Of a stretch of 58,031 nucleotides of DNA, positions 23,118 through 33,200 are shown one piece after another. Every line of letters begins with the position of its first letter. Within the stretch, counting starts at the first letter, position 1. The DNA lies in assembly GCA_036374175.1 (NCBI GenBank), contig DASUUH010000008.1, positions 1 to 58,031 on the forward strand, in the 5' to 3' direction. The position numbers were made by a program, and so were the translations under genes. The DNA comes from JASLBX01 sp036374175 (GTDB taxonomy: Bacteria; Actinomycetota; Actinomycetes; Jiangellales; Jiangellaceae). The notes beneath the pieces were generated by a model. It was not told the origin of the DNA. It did no database searches and was given only the letters and a program-made list of their open reading frames with translations.

Positions 23118-23983
23118 GCGCCGACGCCGCTCAGCAGGCAGCTGGTCGGCTGCGCCAGGCGCTGCTCGACCATGGTGTGCGCAAGGTGTCTATCGAACTG
23201 ATGCCGGGCCGTCCCGTCGCATCGGGGTCGCGGTGGCTGAATAACCGGTTCATCGGTGAGATGAGCCATCACACGGCTGGGCCAGCGTCCGGTCTGACCC
23301 CCTCCTTGGCGTTGTGCAAGCGTGGCCGTGCGGGCATCCCCGGCCCATTGTGCAATGGCTACGGCGGTCGCGACTTTGTTTACCGCATCATCACCATGGG
23401 GCTTGCCAACCACCCCGGCAAAGGGGGCCCGCTGACGGTGGGCCCGTTCCGCATTCCAGCCGATTCGGCGCGGCCCTTTCTGTGGGGCACCGAGTGGGAA
23501 CACCCCGGATTACCACCGCACAAGTGGGCCGACGACATGCGGGAGTTCATGGCTCGCTCGAATGCCGGGATCCTGGATTGGCTGGGCCAACCATTGGGGC
23601 ATCACGTCGAGCACTCAACCTGGGCAGCAGGCCGAAAGAGCGACCGGCTGGACTACACCAAGGAGACGGGACAGGACGAGATCCGACGCCTTCTGAGCCG
23701 AGCCGGTACCACCGGCGGTGGAACTCAACCGGCGCCCCGTTTTCCCGGGCGGCATTTCTTCCAAGCCGGCGCCGTCAATGACCATGTGACGGCGCTGGGG
23801 GGGCAACTCGTGCGGCTCGGCTTTGGCCGGTTCTACCAGGTGGGGCCCGGTCCCCGGTGGTCCGACGCAGACAAGAATGCGGTCGCTGCATTCCAGGAAT
23901 CCCGGCCCGAATTGAGGATGGACGCCGATGGCTTCCCGGGCCCACTGACGTGGCGCCTTGCCCACGAGCTACCCACGCCGTGA
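23114..23983 (+). CDS. Endolysin-like N-acetylmuramoyl-L-alanine amidase with peptidoglycan-binding domain
   Basis: A 289-residue muralytic enzyme. Residues 40-190 form an amidase_2/PGRP-type zinc domain with MSHHTAG (His52, His53), GRDFVYRIITMGLANHPG and the closing HSTWAAGRKSDRLDY, which corresponds to the HxEWAPGRKxD end of actinophage endolysins. Residues 206-289 are a C-terminal wall-binding domain (FFQAGAVNDHVTALGGQLVR, then WSDADKNAVAAFQ and DADGFPGPLTW). It should cut the amide between MurNAc and L-Ala. No signal peptide is present, as in phage endolysins, but no phage structural genes lie nearby. The gene is coupled to the acidic protein upstream. Confidence 0.85.
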   Translation: MSADAAQQAAGRLRQALLDHGVRKVSIELMPGRPVASGSRWLNNRFIGEMSHHTAGPASGLTPSLALCKRGRAGIPGPLCNGYGGRDFVYRIITMGLANHPGKGGPLTVGPFRIPADSARPFLWGTEWEHPGLPPHKWADDMREFMARSNAGILDWLGQPLGHHVEHSTWAAGRKSDRLDYTKETGQDEIRRLLSRAGTTGGGTQPAPRFPGRHFFQAGAVNDHVTALGGQLVRLGFGRFYQVGPGPRWSDADKNAVAAFQESRPELRMDADGFPGPLTWRLAHELPTP

Positions 23984-24020
23984 CGATGACGAAGCGCAGC
24001 CGGAAAGGAATGCGAACGTC

Positions 24021-25340
24021 ATGAATGGGGTGACGCGCAGGCGAATCTGGGTCCAACATGTCGCCGTTGACTCACGCGTGCTTGAGACCCGAATTGAGGC
24101 AGTTCGTGCCCGCGGCCTGAACAAGTCGCAGGAAGCCGTCGCGCGTGGTATCACCAGGCACATCACCAAGGCGCGCGAGGCCGCGTTCCGTATCGATCCG
24201 ATTCCCAGGCGGTGGTCGAACTGGTGGCGCGGCACGTTGGTGGAGGCGGCTCATCGAAACCTTCACGCCGCACGGGCACAGATGGTTGACGTGCTCAGTG
24301 AGCACGAGGTTCGGGCCGAAATACCGGCCGCATTAGCCCGAGCAGAATCGACACTGAGCCGCAACGACCCTCGCCGGATCTCCTTGGCGCGACTGAGAAC
24401 CGAGCGGATCGAAAGCCTCAGACCCCACCTGCGGCGGTTGATGGAAGATAGCTACGAATCCCTCGACGGCAAACATGCCCAGCTACGCAGCTTTCGCAAC
24501 ATCCTGCTTCTGACAGCGCTTTTCGTCGCCGTTCTCGTCATCGCCACGATCTTGATCGTCTGGCAGAATCCGGCTTGGATACCGCTGTGCTTCCCGGAAA
24601 CTAACAGCGCTGCGGGCCAAGCGGGCTCAGACCTACTCAACTGCCCAACAGGCGCCGGCGTGACGGCGTCGAGCGGTAACGACATACTTATCGTGGCGTT
24701 GCTCGGAGCCCTCGGCGGCGCACTGGCCGCGGCATTGTCGATCCGAAACCTCAAGGGCACGTCGACGCCATATGACGTGCCCGTTGCGCTGTCGTTGCTC
24801 AAGGTCCCACTGGGTGCGTTCACCGCCATTCTCGCTCTCGTTGCGATTCGCGGCGACTTCGTTCCTGGCTTGTCGTTTCTGGATTCTCAACCCCAGATAC
24901 TTGCCTACGCGCTCATCTTCGGGTTTGCCCAGCAACTCCTTACCCGGCTGCTCGACCGGCAGGCCCAAACGCTGCTGGAGGAGCTGCCAGGAGGGACCGA
25001 GGTCGAACCGACTCCAGCCGCTGCCCTGGCAGGTGCAGAGGCCCCGGTGGTGGGACCGCCGGCGGCATCTGAGCGGCCTGTTCCAGAAGCCCTGCCCGGG
25101 GAACCTGAGCTCTCAGCCGATCTGCCATTCCCGGACGTCGACGTCATCTCGAGCGACGAACCGGTGGTCGAACCAGAAGACGACGAAGTCCCACCGCCCG
25201 CCGTCGTTGCGGACGACGAAGTTGAAGAACCTGACCCGCTCATCGGCCAGGGTGACGACCTGCAGGACGACGTAGAAGACGAAGGCGAAGCGACGCAGGA
25301 TGACGAAGCCGGTCCGGCCCCGACCGGCCAGGGAGGGTAA
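24021..25340 (+). CDS. Four-helix membrane protein with long acidic C-terminal tail, unknown function
   Basis: A 439-residue protein. Residues 1-155 are helical and basic, residues about 160-310 contain four membrane helices (NILLLTALFVAVLVIATILI, ILIVALLGALGGALAAAL, LKVPLGAFTAILALVAI, ILAYALIFGFAQQLL), and the last 120 residues are rich in Pro, Asp and Glu and probably disordered. I do not recognise the family. GGAAAGG lies upstream of the ATG at 24021; an earlier TTG would overlap the amidase gene. It is encoded between two signal-less cell-wall hydrolases, with only two bases to the next gene, so a role in their release, anchoring or control is plausible. Confidence 0.75.
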   Translation: MNGVTRRRIWVQHVAVDSRVLETRIEAVRARGLNKSQEAVARGITRHITKAREAAFRIDPIPRRWSNWWRGTLVEAAHRNLHAARAQMVDVLSEHEVRAEIPAALARAESTLSRNDPRRISLARLRTERIESLRPHLRRLMEDSYESLDGKHAQLRSFRNILLLTALFVAVLVIATILIVWQNPAWIPLCFPETNSAAGQAGSDLLNCPTGAGVTASSGNDILIVALLGALGGALAAALSIRNLKGTSTPYDVPVALSLLKVPLGAFTAILALVAIRGDFVPGLSFLDSQPQILAYALIFGFAQQLLTRLLDRQAQTLLEELPGGTEVEPTPAAALAGAEAPVVGPPAASERPVPEALPGEPELSADLPFPDVDVISSDEPVVEPEDDEVPPPAVVADDEVEEPDPLIGQGDDLQDDVEDEGEATQDDEAGPAPTGQGG

Positions 25341-25342
25341 CT

Positions 25343-26002
25343 ATGACGCATCGCAGCACCAAGTCGGCACTCGGCTGGGCCAAGGCACAGCGCACTTACG
25401 CCACCGGCATGTGCCTGAAGTTCGTTCGCACCTGCTACAGCGTGGGGCCGCAGCACGCTAGTGCCGCGATCGCATGGAACAAGACGAAGTACCGTCACAC
25501 CTCAACTCCTCCGAAGGGGGTACCCGTATGGTGGACGGGCGGTTCCCGCGGTTTCGGCCATGTCGCCATCTCCGACGGTGGCGGTTATGTCATCTCCACT
25601 GACACAGGAGGCAAGGGCCGGGTCGGCCGTACGTCGATAAAGCACATCACGACATCGTGGCGTCAGACATACCGAGGCTGGACCGAAGACATCAACGGCG
25701 TACGAGTCTATGTTCCCTCCGATTCCAAGCCCGCCGCCGAGGTATTGTCCGCATCTGCTGTCGCAAAGATGTTCCGGCGGGGTACCAAAAGCAATGCCGT
25801 TCTGACCATCCAAAAGGCGCTACGAGTTGAAGTCGGACTCGACTTCTCCAGCGGTCCCGGAACGCCTGGCCGGAAAACGAAGGCCGCCTACCAGACATGG
25901 CAGCGGCGCCTGGGATTTCGCGGCGACGACGCCGACGGCATCCCCGGCTACACATCATTGCTACGCCTCGGCACCAAGCGCGGCTTCGGTGTCGTCCGGT
26001 AG
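25343..26002 (+). CDS. CHAP/NlpC-like cysteine hydrolase with peptidoglycan-binding domain
   Basis: A 219-residue protein. Residues 1-115 look like a papain-like cell-wall hydrolase of CHAP/NlpC type, with candidate catalytic Cys24 in TGMCLKFVRTCY and His73 in RGFGHVAISDGG. Residues about 140-215 are a peptidoglycan-binding module (MFRRGTKSNAVLTIQKAL, then AAYQTWQRRLGFRGDDADG) similar in style to the one on the amidase. It would cut peptide cross-links or amides in the wall. No signal peptide is seen. It follows the membrane protein gene by two bases, and the patatin gene follows directly. Confidence 0.75.
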   Translation: MTHRSTKSALGWAKAQRTYATGMCLKFVRTCYSVGPQHASAAIAWNKTKYRHTSTPPKGVPVWWTGGSRGFGHVAISDGGGYVISTDTGGKGRVGRTSIKHITTSWRQTYRGWTEDINGVRVYVPSDSKPAAEVLSASAVAKMFRRGTKSNAVLTIQKALRVEVGLDFSSGPGTPGRKTKAAYQTWQRRLGFRGDDADGIPGYTSLLRLGTKRGFGVVR

Positions 26003-26014
26003 GTGCAGAGCGCG

Positions 26015-28432
26015 ATGAAGGCGAACTCAAGTATGGAAAAGGTCGAGCTTCGGTTGGCGCTGGTGTGCTACGGCGGGGTGTCCCTAGCGATTTACATGCA
26101 TGGGGTCACAAAGGAGCTGCACAAGCTGGTTCGGGCATCGCGGCGGTTCGATGAGCTTGATGACTTGGATGGACCGAATCCGTTCTCCGCTGATGGCTCC
26201 GTTTCGGATACCGAAGGCACCTACTTCGAGGTGCTGCGAACCCTGGCGAAGGAAGGCCGGCGGTTGTCGGTAAGCATCGATATCATCGCCGGAACGTCCG
26301 CGGGGGGAATCAATGGTGTGGTGCTGGCCAAGGCTATCGCCCGGGACGCATCTCAGGAGCAACTCAAGCGGCTCTGGATTGACGAAGGCGATCTGAAGAA
26401 ACTGCTGCGAGCGCCGCGTATTGGTGGCCTGCGCAGCCGCGCCGCGATCGCTTTGGCATGGCAACTACTCAGGCTGAACAGGCCTACCTCGCCGCTGCGC
26501 AGCGAGCAGATGTCGCGGCTTCTGGTCGGTGCGCTGTCAGACATGGACAACGTCGCCGGCAACTCTACGTTGCTGCCGCAAGGCGGTGGTCTCGAACTCT
26601 TCGTCACCACGACGGATCTGCACGGCTTCGAGGTGCTGGTGCCGTCCGGGGTGGGCGGCGCGAGCCAGCGAGACCGCTATCACGCGCAAGTGCTGGAGTT
26701 CCGGGCACGAGAGAGAGATACCGCTGCGTTCGGCCCGGAGGGGACGCCCGCGTTGGCCTTCGCTGCCCGGGCGACGTCGAGTTTCCCAGGCGCCTTCGCG
26801 CCGGTGAGTTTGAGCTCATTCGCAGCGGAGGCGGGCACGTCCGTTGTGCCCAGCGCGGACCTGTTCCGGTTCCAATACGAAGAGCATGGAACTTCCGCCG
26901 AGGACGCCTGGTTCGTCGACGGTGGAGTCCTCGACAACGCTCCGTTCGACCTGGTCATCGACGCCATCGGTCGGCGGCGTGCCCAGACTGAGGTGCTGCG
27001 TCGGATCATCTACATTCAACCGGACCCGGGCCGGCCTCTTTACGCGCCGGCCGCTGAGTCAGACTCGCCGAGCGCGGTTGGTTGGCTGGCCGGCTTGTGG
27101 CGCACAACCGTTGGTGTGAAGGGCAGCCACCCGATCCTGCTGGAGCTGCTCAAGCTGCGCAACATGAACTGGCGCATCGCCCAGATCGCCGCTATCGCTG
27201 CCCGGCAGATGACGGAAGTACAGCGCGAGATCAACCAGGCGTTGGCACACGCTGGAATGGACCCGGACGCCCAGGCCGGTGCGCTTGCGCTGGACGCTAT
27301 CGACTCCGAGGACCGCGTCGGGGCCGTGTCTAGGGCGATGCACAAACGCGCGGAAGCCGTACTCGGCCCCGCTTGGGTGACCTACCAGCGCCTCAAGGTC
27401 GAAGCCGCCGGGCGGCGGCTGGCTGATGAGGTGGCTCACCGGTTCGTTTACCCGCCAGACTCCGGACGCTCCAGCTTCGTTCGGGCGGCCATCGGTGCGT
27501 GGGCTCGGTCACGACCCGAGTGGACCGACTCCGACCCGTCCAGGCTTGTCGACCTGCTCGGACCGGTTGACGTGCCGTACCGGGAGCGGCGCCTGATGTT
27601 CCTGCTGGCCGGCATCAACGGCTTCTACAGTCTGCCGGATGGGGTTCCCGCACCGCCGCGCGATGACCTCGACCTGCTGAAGGGGCGAGCCTGGCAATTG
27701 CTCGAAGATCTCCACACCATCCCTCGCAACGCTGTCAGCGATGTTCCCGACGACGCGATCCAGTTCCTGACCGCTGAAGCCGTCGACACGCACATGCTTG
27801 AGGACCCAGAGCGGTTCGCCGCCGAGCACGCAGACGACTTCGCTCGACTCTTTAACCACTATCGACAGGCGCTCGTCAAGAATCTCGGCGACGGCAGCAC
27901 ACCCCTGTGGCGGATCTTCCAGCAAGAGACGAGACGGTGGGACCCGCGGCACCGGCGTGAACTGCTCGGGCGCTACCTGGGTTTCCCACTGTGGGACGGC
28001 ATCATTTTCCCGACGATCTCCCTAACTGAGTTACCGCAGTTCACGCCGATCGGGGTTGCCCAATTCAGCCCGCTCACCGCCTCGGTCCTGCGAACACCAC
28101 CTAACGGCAAGCTCAAAGGCGTGTCGCTCCATCATTTCGGCGCGTTCCTTGACCCCGCTTGGCGTGAAAATGACTACTTGTGGGGGCGGCTCGACGGGGC
28201 CGAACTCATCCTCCGCACCCTGCACGAGGGACTCAGCGCGACGCAGGCAGAGCCCGGGGGTGACCTGACTCCCGAACCGACCCACACTGCGCTTCAGGAG
28301 GCAGGTGGCCACCACCTCATCGCCGCAATGCGGGCGGTCCTTGCCAGCGAACAAGACCTACAGCGCATTGATGCACTAAAACTCGACGTCGAGAAGCAGA
28401 TCACGGCCCTTACGGCGAACCTAGACCGGTGA
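26015..28432 (+). CDS. Patatin-like phospholipase (DUF3376 type)
   Basis: A protein of about 805 residues. The N-terminal patatin domain has the opening strand LRLALVCYGGVSLAIYMHG (oxyanion region), the nucleophile motif AGTSAGGING with its serine near residue 95, and the Asp of the Ser-Asp dyad in WFVDGGVLDNAPF. The long C-terminal half (helical, LLELLKLRNMNWRIAQIAAI) is typical of DUF3376 patatin-like proteins. The expected activity is release of fatty acids from phospholipids. It has no signal peptide. GTG 26003, ATG 26015 and ATG 26033 are all possible starts. It directly follows the CHAP-like gene, completing a run of envelope-attacking enzymes. Confidence 0.87.
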   Translation: MKANSSMEKVELRLALVCYGGVSLAIYMHGVTKELHKLVRASRRFDELDDLDGPNPFSADGSVSDTEGTYFEVLRTLAKEGRRLSVSIDIIAGTSAGGINGVVLAKAIARDASQEQLKRLWIDEGDLKKLLRAPRIGGLRSRAAIALAWQLLRLNRPTSPLRSEQMSRLLVGALSDMDNVAGNSTLLPQGGGLELFVTTTDLHGFEVLVPSGVGGASQRDRYHAQVLEFRARERDTAAFGPEGTPALAFAARATSSFPGAFAPVSLSSFAAEAGTSVVPSADLFRFQYEEHGTSAEDAWFVDGGVLDNAPFDLVIDAIGRRRAQTEVLRRIIYIQPDPGRPLYAPAAESDSPSAVGWLAGLWRTTVGVKGSHPILLELLKLRNMNWRIAQIAAIAARQMTEVQREINQALAHAGMDPDAQAGALALDAIDSEDRVGAVSRAMHKRAEAVLGPAWVTYQRLKVEAAGRRLADEVAHRFVYPPDSGRSSFVRAAIGAWARSRPEWTDSDPSRLVDLLGPVDVPYRERRLMFLLAGINGFYSLPDGVPAPPRDDLDLLKGRAWQLLEDLHTIPRNAVSDVPDDAIQFLTAEAVDTHMLEDPERFAAEHADDFARLFNHYRQALVKNLGDGSTPLWRIFQQETRRWDPRHRRELLGRYLGFPLWDGIIFPTISLTELPQFTPIGVAQFSPLTASVLRTPPNGKLKGVSLHHFGAFLDPAWRENDYLWGRLDGAELILRTLHEGLSATQAEPGGDLTPEPTHTALQEAGGHHLIAAMRAVLASEQDLQRIDALKLDVEKQITALTANLDR

Positions 28433-28503
28433 TCGATCGCTCCACTCAGACCACGGCAGTCTCCTGCTATACAACAGCGTTACCGGCCGACTGACCGAGG
28501 GGA

Positions 28504-29400
28504 ATGGCGATGGCACCACGGGATCCAGAGCCGCTGACGTCACAAGACGCCATTAAGACCTACCGCTATCTGCGGCTTGGAATGATTGGTGCTGTCGTCC
28601 TGCTCGCAGCCTCGATCGTAATCGAGCGCAGCAAGGTCGACTGCTGGCAGACGTCGATCAGCGCTTACTACTACACCCCCGTCCGGGCGATCTTCGTCGG
28701 TACGATGATGGCCGTCGGGCTCACGCTGATCGTCTACAAGGGGCGCAGCGACTGGGAGGACGTCAGCCTGAATTTCGCGGGCATGTTCGCGCCCGTCGTC
28801 GCCGTCGCGCCGACCACCGACGTCGGACAATGCTGGTCAATCCCGCCGAGCCCACTGCCGGTCAACGAGGACGGTTCGCTCGCCGACTGGGTCGTGACCA
28901 ACATCGACAACAACTTCTACGCACTGCTGATCGCCGGGGGCATCGGGCTGGCTGTGGCGACCGGCGTCGCGATGGCGGTGAAGCGCAGCGTACGGGCTCC
29001 GCTGGTGATGGGCGAGCGAGGCACGAGAGTTTCGCTGGCCGTCACCGGCCTGGTGCTGCTCTTCGGCTGGTGGCTGATCCAGAACTGGGACGACTTCAAC
29101 CGGCAGGCCCACGGTTACGCGGCCGTTCTCATGTTCGTCTTCCTGGTGGGCGCCATCATCGCCAAGGTGGTCGAGCACTGGGATAGGCGGGACGAGGGGT
29201 GGTTCAGGGTCTACGCGGCCGTGGCTGCGCTGATGATCCTCGGTGCCATTCTCATCCCGACAACCAGGATTTTCGGTGACCACACCGTCTTCGCGCTGGA
29301 GGCCTACGAGATCGCGTTCTTCGCCATCTACTGGAGTTTCCAGACCGCGGAGAACTGGAACGAGACGGTGGTGAGAGCGGCCGACGCCCGTCAGGCATAG
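28504..29400 (+). CDS. Multi-pass membrane protein, unknown function
   Basis: A 298-residue integral membrane protein with about seven hydrophobic segments (for example MIGAVVLLAASIVI, AIFVGTMMAVGLTLIV, LLIAGGIGLAVATGVAMAV, VLLFGWWLI, AVLMFVFLVGAIIAKVV). A motif SISAYYYTPVRAIFVG stands out in the first third and is reminiscent of small DUF998-like proteins, but I cannot name the family. It starts 71 bases after the patatin gene and is likely part of the same transcript. The ATG at 28510 has better spacing to GAGGGG than the one at 28504. Confidence 0.72.
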   Translation: MAMAPRDPEPLTSQDAIKTYRYLRLGMIGAVVLLAASIVIERSKVDCWQTSISAYYYTPVRAIFVGTMMAVGLTLIVYKGRSDWEDVSLNFAGMFAPVVAVAPTTDVGQCWSIPPSPLPVNEDGSLADWVVTNIDNNFYALLIAGGIGLAVATGVAMAVKRSVRAPLVMGERGTRVSLAVTGLVLLFGWWLIQNWDDFNRQAHGYAAVLMFVFLVGAIIAKVVEHWDRRDEGWFRVYAAVAALMILGAILIPTTRIFGDHTVFALEAYEIAFFAIYWSFQTAENWNETVVRAADARQA

Positions 29401-29407
29401 TGGCCGG

Positions 29408-30166
29408 GTGGACTTTGCAGAAAAGGTCGTCCTGGTCACCGGTGGCTCGCGGGGTATAGGCCGGGCAATCGCGGCCGAGTTCGCCGGCAAGGGTGCTTCG
29501 GTGGTGGTCCAGTACCGCGGTGACGAGAACGCGGCGCAGCAGACGCTCGCCGCTCTGCCGCCCGGCGCGCACACGGCCCTCCGGGCCGACGTGGCCGACG
29601 TGGCGCAGGTGAGATCACTCATCGATCGCATCATCGACGACCTCGGCCGCATCGACGTGCTCGTGAACAACGCCGGCATCTACGAAGCCCATCCCGTCCT
29701 CGACACCAGCTATGAGGAATGGCAGGCCAGTTGGCGGCGCACAATCGATACGAATCTCATCGGCCCGGCGAATCTGATTCATGCGGTCGTGCCACACATG
29801 GCTGCTGCCGGCGGTGGGCGAATCGTCAATGTCTCGTCCCGCGGAGCGTTCCGCGGCGAACCAACCCACGCCGCCTACGGGGCCAGCAAAGCGGGACTCA
29901 ACAGTTTGGGACAATCGATGGCTCAGGCGCTGGCCCCATTCGGCATTTACGTCACCGCCGTGGCGCCGGGATATGTCGAGACCGACATGGCCGCGCCTTA
30001 TCTCAACTCACCCGGCGGTGAAGCGATCCGCGCCCAGAGTCCGCTGAACCGCGCAGCCGGCCCGGAGGAGATTGCCCGGGTCGTTGTCTTTCTCGCTGCC
30101 CCTGGTGCCGAATCGACGACGGGGGCGATCGTCGACGTTAACGGTGCCTCCTATCTGCGCACCTGA
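29408..30166 (+). CDS. Short-chain dehydrogenase/reductase (FabG-like)
   Basis: A 252-residue classical SDR. It has the NAD(P)-binding TGGSRGIG near the N-terminus, the NNAG motif in VLVNNAGIYE, catalytic Ser in IVNVSSRGAF, and YGASKAG with the active Tyr and Lys, followed by APGYVETDM. The sequence closely resembles 3-oxoacyl-ACP reductase-like oxidoreductases, but the substrate is uncertain. The start is a GTG seven bases after the preceding gene's stop, so it is probably co-transcribed with the membrane protein. Confidence 0.92.
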   Translation: MDFAEKVVLVTGGSRGIGRAIAAEFAGKGASVVVQYRGDENAAQQTLAALPPGAHTALRADVADVAQVRSLIDRIIDDLGRIDVLVNNAGIYEAHPVLDTSYEEWQASWRRTIDTNLIGPANLIHAVVPHMAAAGGGRIVNVSSRGAFRGEPTHAAYGASKAGLNSLGQSMAQALAPFGIYVTAVAPGYVETDMAAPYLNSPGGEAIRAQSPLNRAAGPEEIARVVVFLAAPGAESTTGAIVDVNGASYLRT

Positions 30167-30174
30167 CCAATCCC

Positions 30175-30202
30175 TTGACATTTGACCGAGCCCTTCTACG
30201 TT
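30175..30202 (+). promoter_or_regulatory. Putative sigma-70 promoter of M36 peptidase gene
   Basis: TTGACA at 30175-30180 is followed after 16 bases by TACGTT (30197-30202), a reasonable -10 of TAnnnT type. The likely transcript start would lie about 70 bases before the peptidase start at 30280. Identified by eye only. Confidence 0.4.
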
Positions 30203-30279
30203 ACGAAGTAGCTTGCGGGCGGTGGGGAAGTAGGTGAATCGCCGAACCTACCGTCGCATTGGACGGCGGGAGGGTTCAG

Positions 30280-33200
30280 ATGTCGCGCACCAGCCGGGGA
30301 TTTCTCATCGGCACAGCTATTTCTATGGTTGCACTGACCTTGGCGTACGCGCCGGTGGCCGCCACGGGTGCGGAGACGGCTGAGGAGCCGGCCGTCGATC
30401 CGGTCGAGATAGCGCTGCGGTATATCACCGGGAGTCCGGCCGAACTCGGTGTCACACGTACCGACGTCCGCGATGTACACGTCGTGACCTCCTACCGGAG
30501 TTCACACAGCGGCGTCACGCACGTGAACGTGAACCAGCGTTTCGACGGCCTCGAAGTATTCGGGGCCTACGCGACGGTGAACGTTACGGACGGCGGTGAC
30601 GTGTTGTTCGTCGGCGACAGCCTGGTGAACGGCCTTAAGGCGGCCGGGCCGGCCGAACCTGACCTCGACGCGCTCGAAGCGGTCGGTTCCGCAGCCGACG
30701 ATCTCGACTTGGACGAGCCGCGCGACGTGCGGGTCGTCAAGGCCAGCCGTGACGCCGCCCAGGAGACAGTGCTGTCCGGAGGCAATATCTCGGACGCGGA
30801 GATCCCGGCGCGGTTGGGGTGGCAGCCGACTGACGACGGGCTCCGGCTCGCGTGGCAGCTGGTGATCGACGATTCCTCGGACGTACACCTGTGGAACGCG
30901 ACCGTGGACGCGGCCACCGGTGCATTACTGTCCGCTGACGACTGGACGTCAGAAGACACCCCGGCCGGTTTGGCGAGCGCGCTGGCCCGGCCGCAGTCAA
31001 CCGGCGCGGCCACGTCCGGCGTCTCTGCGCTGTCCTCGCCTGACCCGGTCGATGACGGCTCGAGCTACCGGGTGTTCGCGCTGCCGAAGGAGAGCCCCAA
31101 CGACGGGCCGCGCACCCTGGTGACGAACCCGGCCGATGCGACCGCGTCACCGTTCGGGTGGCACGACACAGACGGCGCCGAGGGACCCGAGTTCACGATC
31201 ACCCGGGGTAACAACGTCCACGCCTACCTCGACCAGGACAACAACAACTCGCCGGACTTCGGCGACACCGACGGCGGACCGGGCCTGAGTTTCGACTTCC
31301 CCGCCGATCTGAACGAGCACGCGCAGAACTACCGCGATGCCGCAGTCACCAACCTCCACTACTGGAACAACGTCATCCACGACGTCATTTACCGGTACGG
31401 GTTCGACGAGGAGTCCGGGAACTTCCAGGCCAACAACTACGGACGCGGTGGGACGGCCGGCGACTACGTGCGGGCCGAGGCGGCCGACGGCGCCGGGGTC
31501 AACAACGCCAACTTCTCCACCCCGATTGAGACCGCTACCTCGGGCGGCACGCCGCGGATGCAGATGTTCCTGTGGCCGGGCAACCAGTTCGGCGCCCAGA
31601 ACCAGGTCGTGGTGGACGAGGTCGGCACCTTCAATGCGGGCTGGTCACGCTTCGGGGCGGCTCCGAGCGTCGCCGGCACGTCCGGGCAGTTCTTCGACGC
31701 CGGCAACGGGTGCGCCGAAGGCGACTACGCAGGCAACCCTGGCGGCACCTGGATCGCGATCGTCAGCGGCAGCAATTCCGGTTGCCAGAATGTCGACAAG
31801 GCACGGCAGGCAGGCGCGGCCGGTGCCAACGCAATCGTGCTGGCCGCGGGGTCGAGCCCAGCCGTGCTGACCGGCTCGCAGACGACCGCAGTGCCGGATA
31901 TCGCGGTGGCGAGCATCACCACAGCGGACGGCAATGTGATCCGTGAGGCGATTGCCGCCGGATCGGTCACCGGCATCGTCCGCAAGCACCCGGACCACCC
32001 GGGAATCCGGGACGGCGACTTCGAGTCCGGGATCGTCGTTCACGAGTACGCGCACGGCGTGTCGAACCGCCTGACCGGTGGGCCGAGCGTGAACTGCTTG
32101 TCCGGCAATGAGCAGGCCGGCGAGGGCTGGAGCGACTTCCTGGCGATCGCGATGCTGCTGGACCCCGCACTCGACGACCCCGACGTCCCGCGCGGCATGG
32201 GGCCGTACGCGCTGTTCCAGGACTCGCGCCAAGGCGCCGGCATCCGTCCGCGCCCCTACACCCGCGACATGTCGATCCAGCCCTTTACCTACGACTCCAT
32301 CAAGAGCGGCGGATGGCTGAACGGGACGTCGCTGGCGCTGCCGCACGGCCTCGGCCACGGTTGGGCGGCCGTGCTCTGGGACATGACATGGGACCTGATC
32401 GACAAACACGGGTTCAACCCCGACGTCTACGCCTCGTGGCCCACCGGCGGCAACAACCGGGCCATCCAGTACGTCATCGACGGGCTGAAGATGCAAGGCT
32501 GCGGCCCCGGCCTCGTCGTGGCCCGCGACGCCATCATCGCCGCCGCCGACCATCTCTCCGACAGCGAGGACACCTGCACCGTATGGGCTTCGTTCGCCCG
32601 CCGCGGGCTCGGCTACAGCGCCGTGCAGGGCACCACAAACCGCAACGACAACGACGAGGCGTTTGACACCCACCCCGACTGCCTGGACGGGTTCTTCGGC
32701 GGAGTGAGCGACTCGCCGGCCATCAACGCCGTCAGAGCCGGATCGGACGTGCCGCTCGTGTTCAGCACGGGCGCCGATGACGGCCTGGACATTCTGGTCG
32801 ACAATTCTCCGTACTCTCGCCAGGTCAACTGCGCCAACCTGCGCACCGAAGACCCGGATTCGGAGTTCATCACCCCACGTCCGCTCCCCGTCCCGACCGT
32901 CACACGAGGCAACGCGCGGTTAGCCTACGACCCTGCGGAGAACCGCTACACCTACCCGTGGCGAACGCTTCAAGAGTGGTCCGGGACGTGCCGCGAGGTG
33001 GTTGTCACCCGCACCGACGGAGTGCAGCACCGCGCGTTCTTCCGGTTCGACGTGTCGGCCTCGCACCCCGTATCGGGTCACGTGCTCGCCGAGGACGGGC
33101 GTCCCGTCCCGAACGTGACCGTCACGCTCGAGGGCGCGCCGGTGCCACCGGCCACGACCGACGCCGACGGGTTCTACTCGTTCGCCAGCGTACCCAGCGG

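Noticed and set aside
22917..26002. Prophage call based on endolysin-like amidase and CHAP-like genes
   Set aside because: No capsid, tail, terminase, portal or integrase genes lie on either side, and neighbours are ordinary chromosomal genes.
18636..28448. Shared 14-mer GATCGCTCCACTCA at 18636 and 28435, considered as module boundaries
   Set aside because: Matches of 14 bases are expected a few times by chance in 58 kb, and flanking bases do not match.
31645..32673. Long minus-strand frame antisense to the M36 peptidase gene
   Set aside because: No domain-like sequence; a mirror of the strongly biased codons of the real gene.
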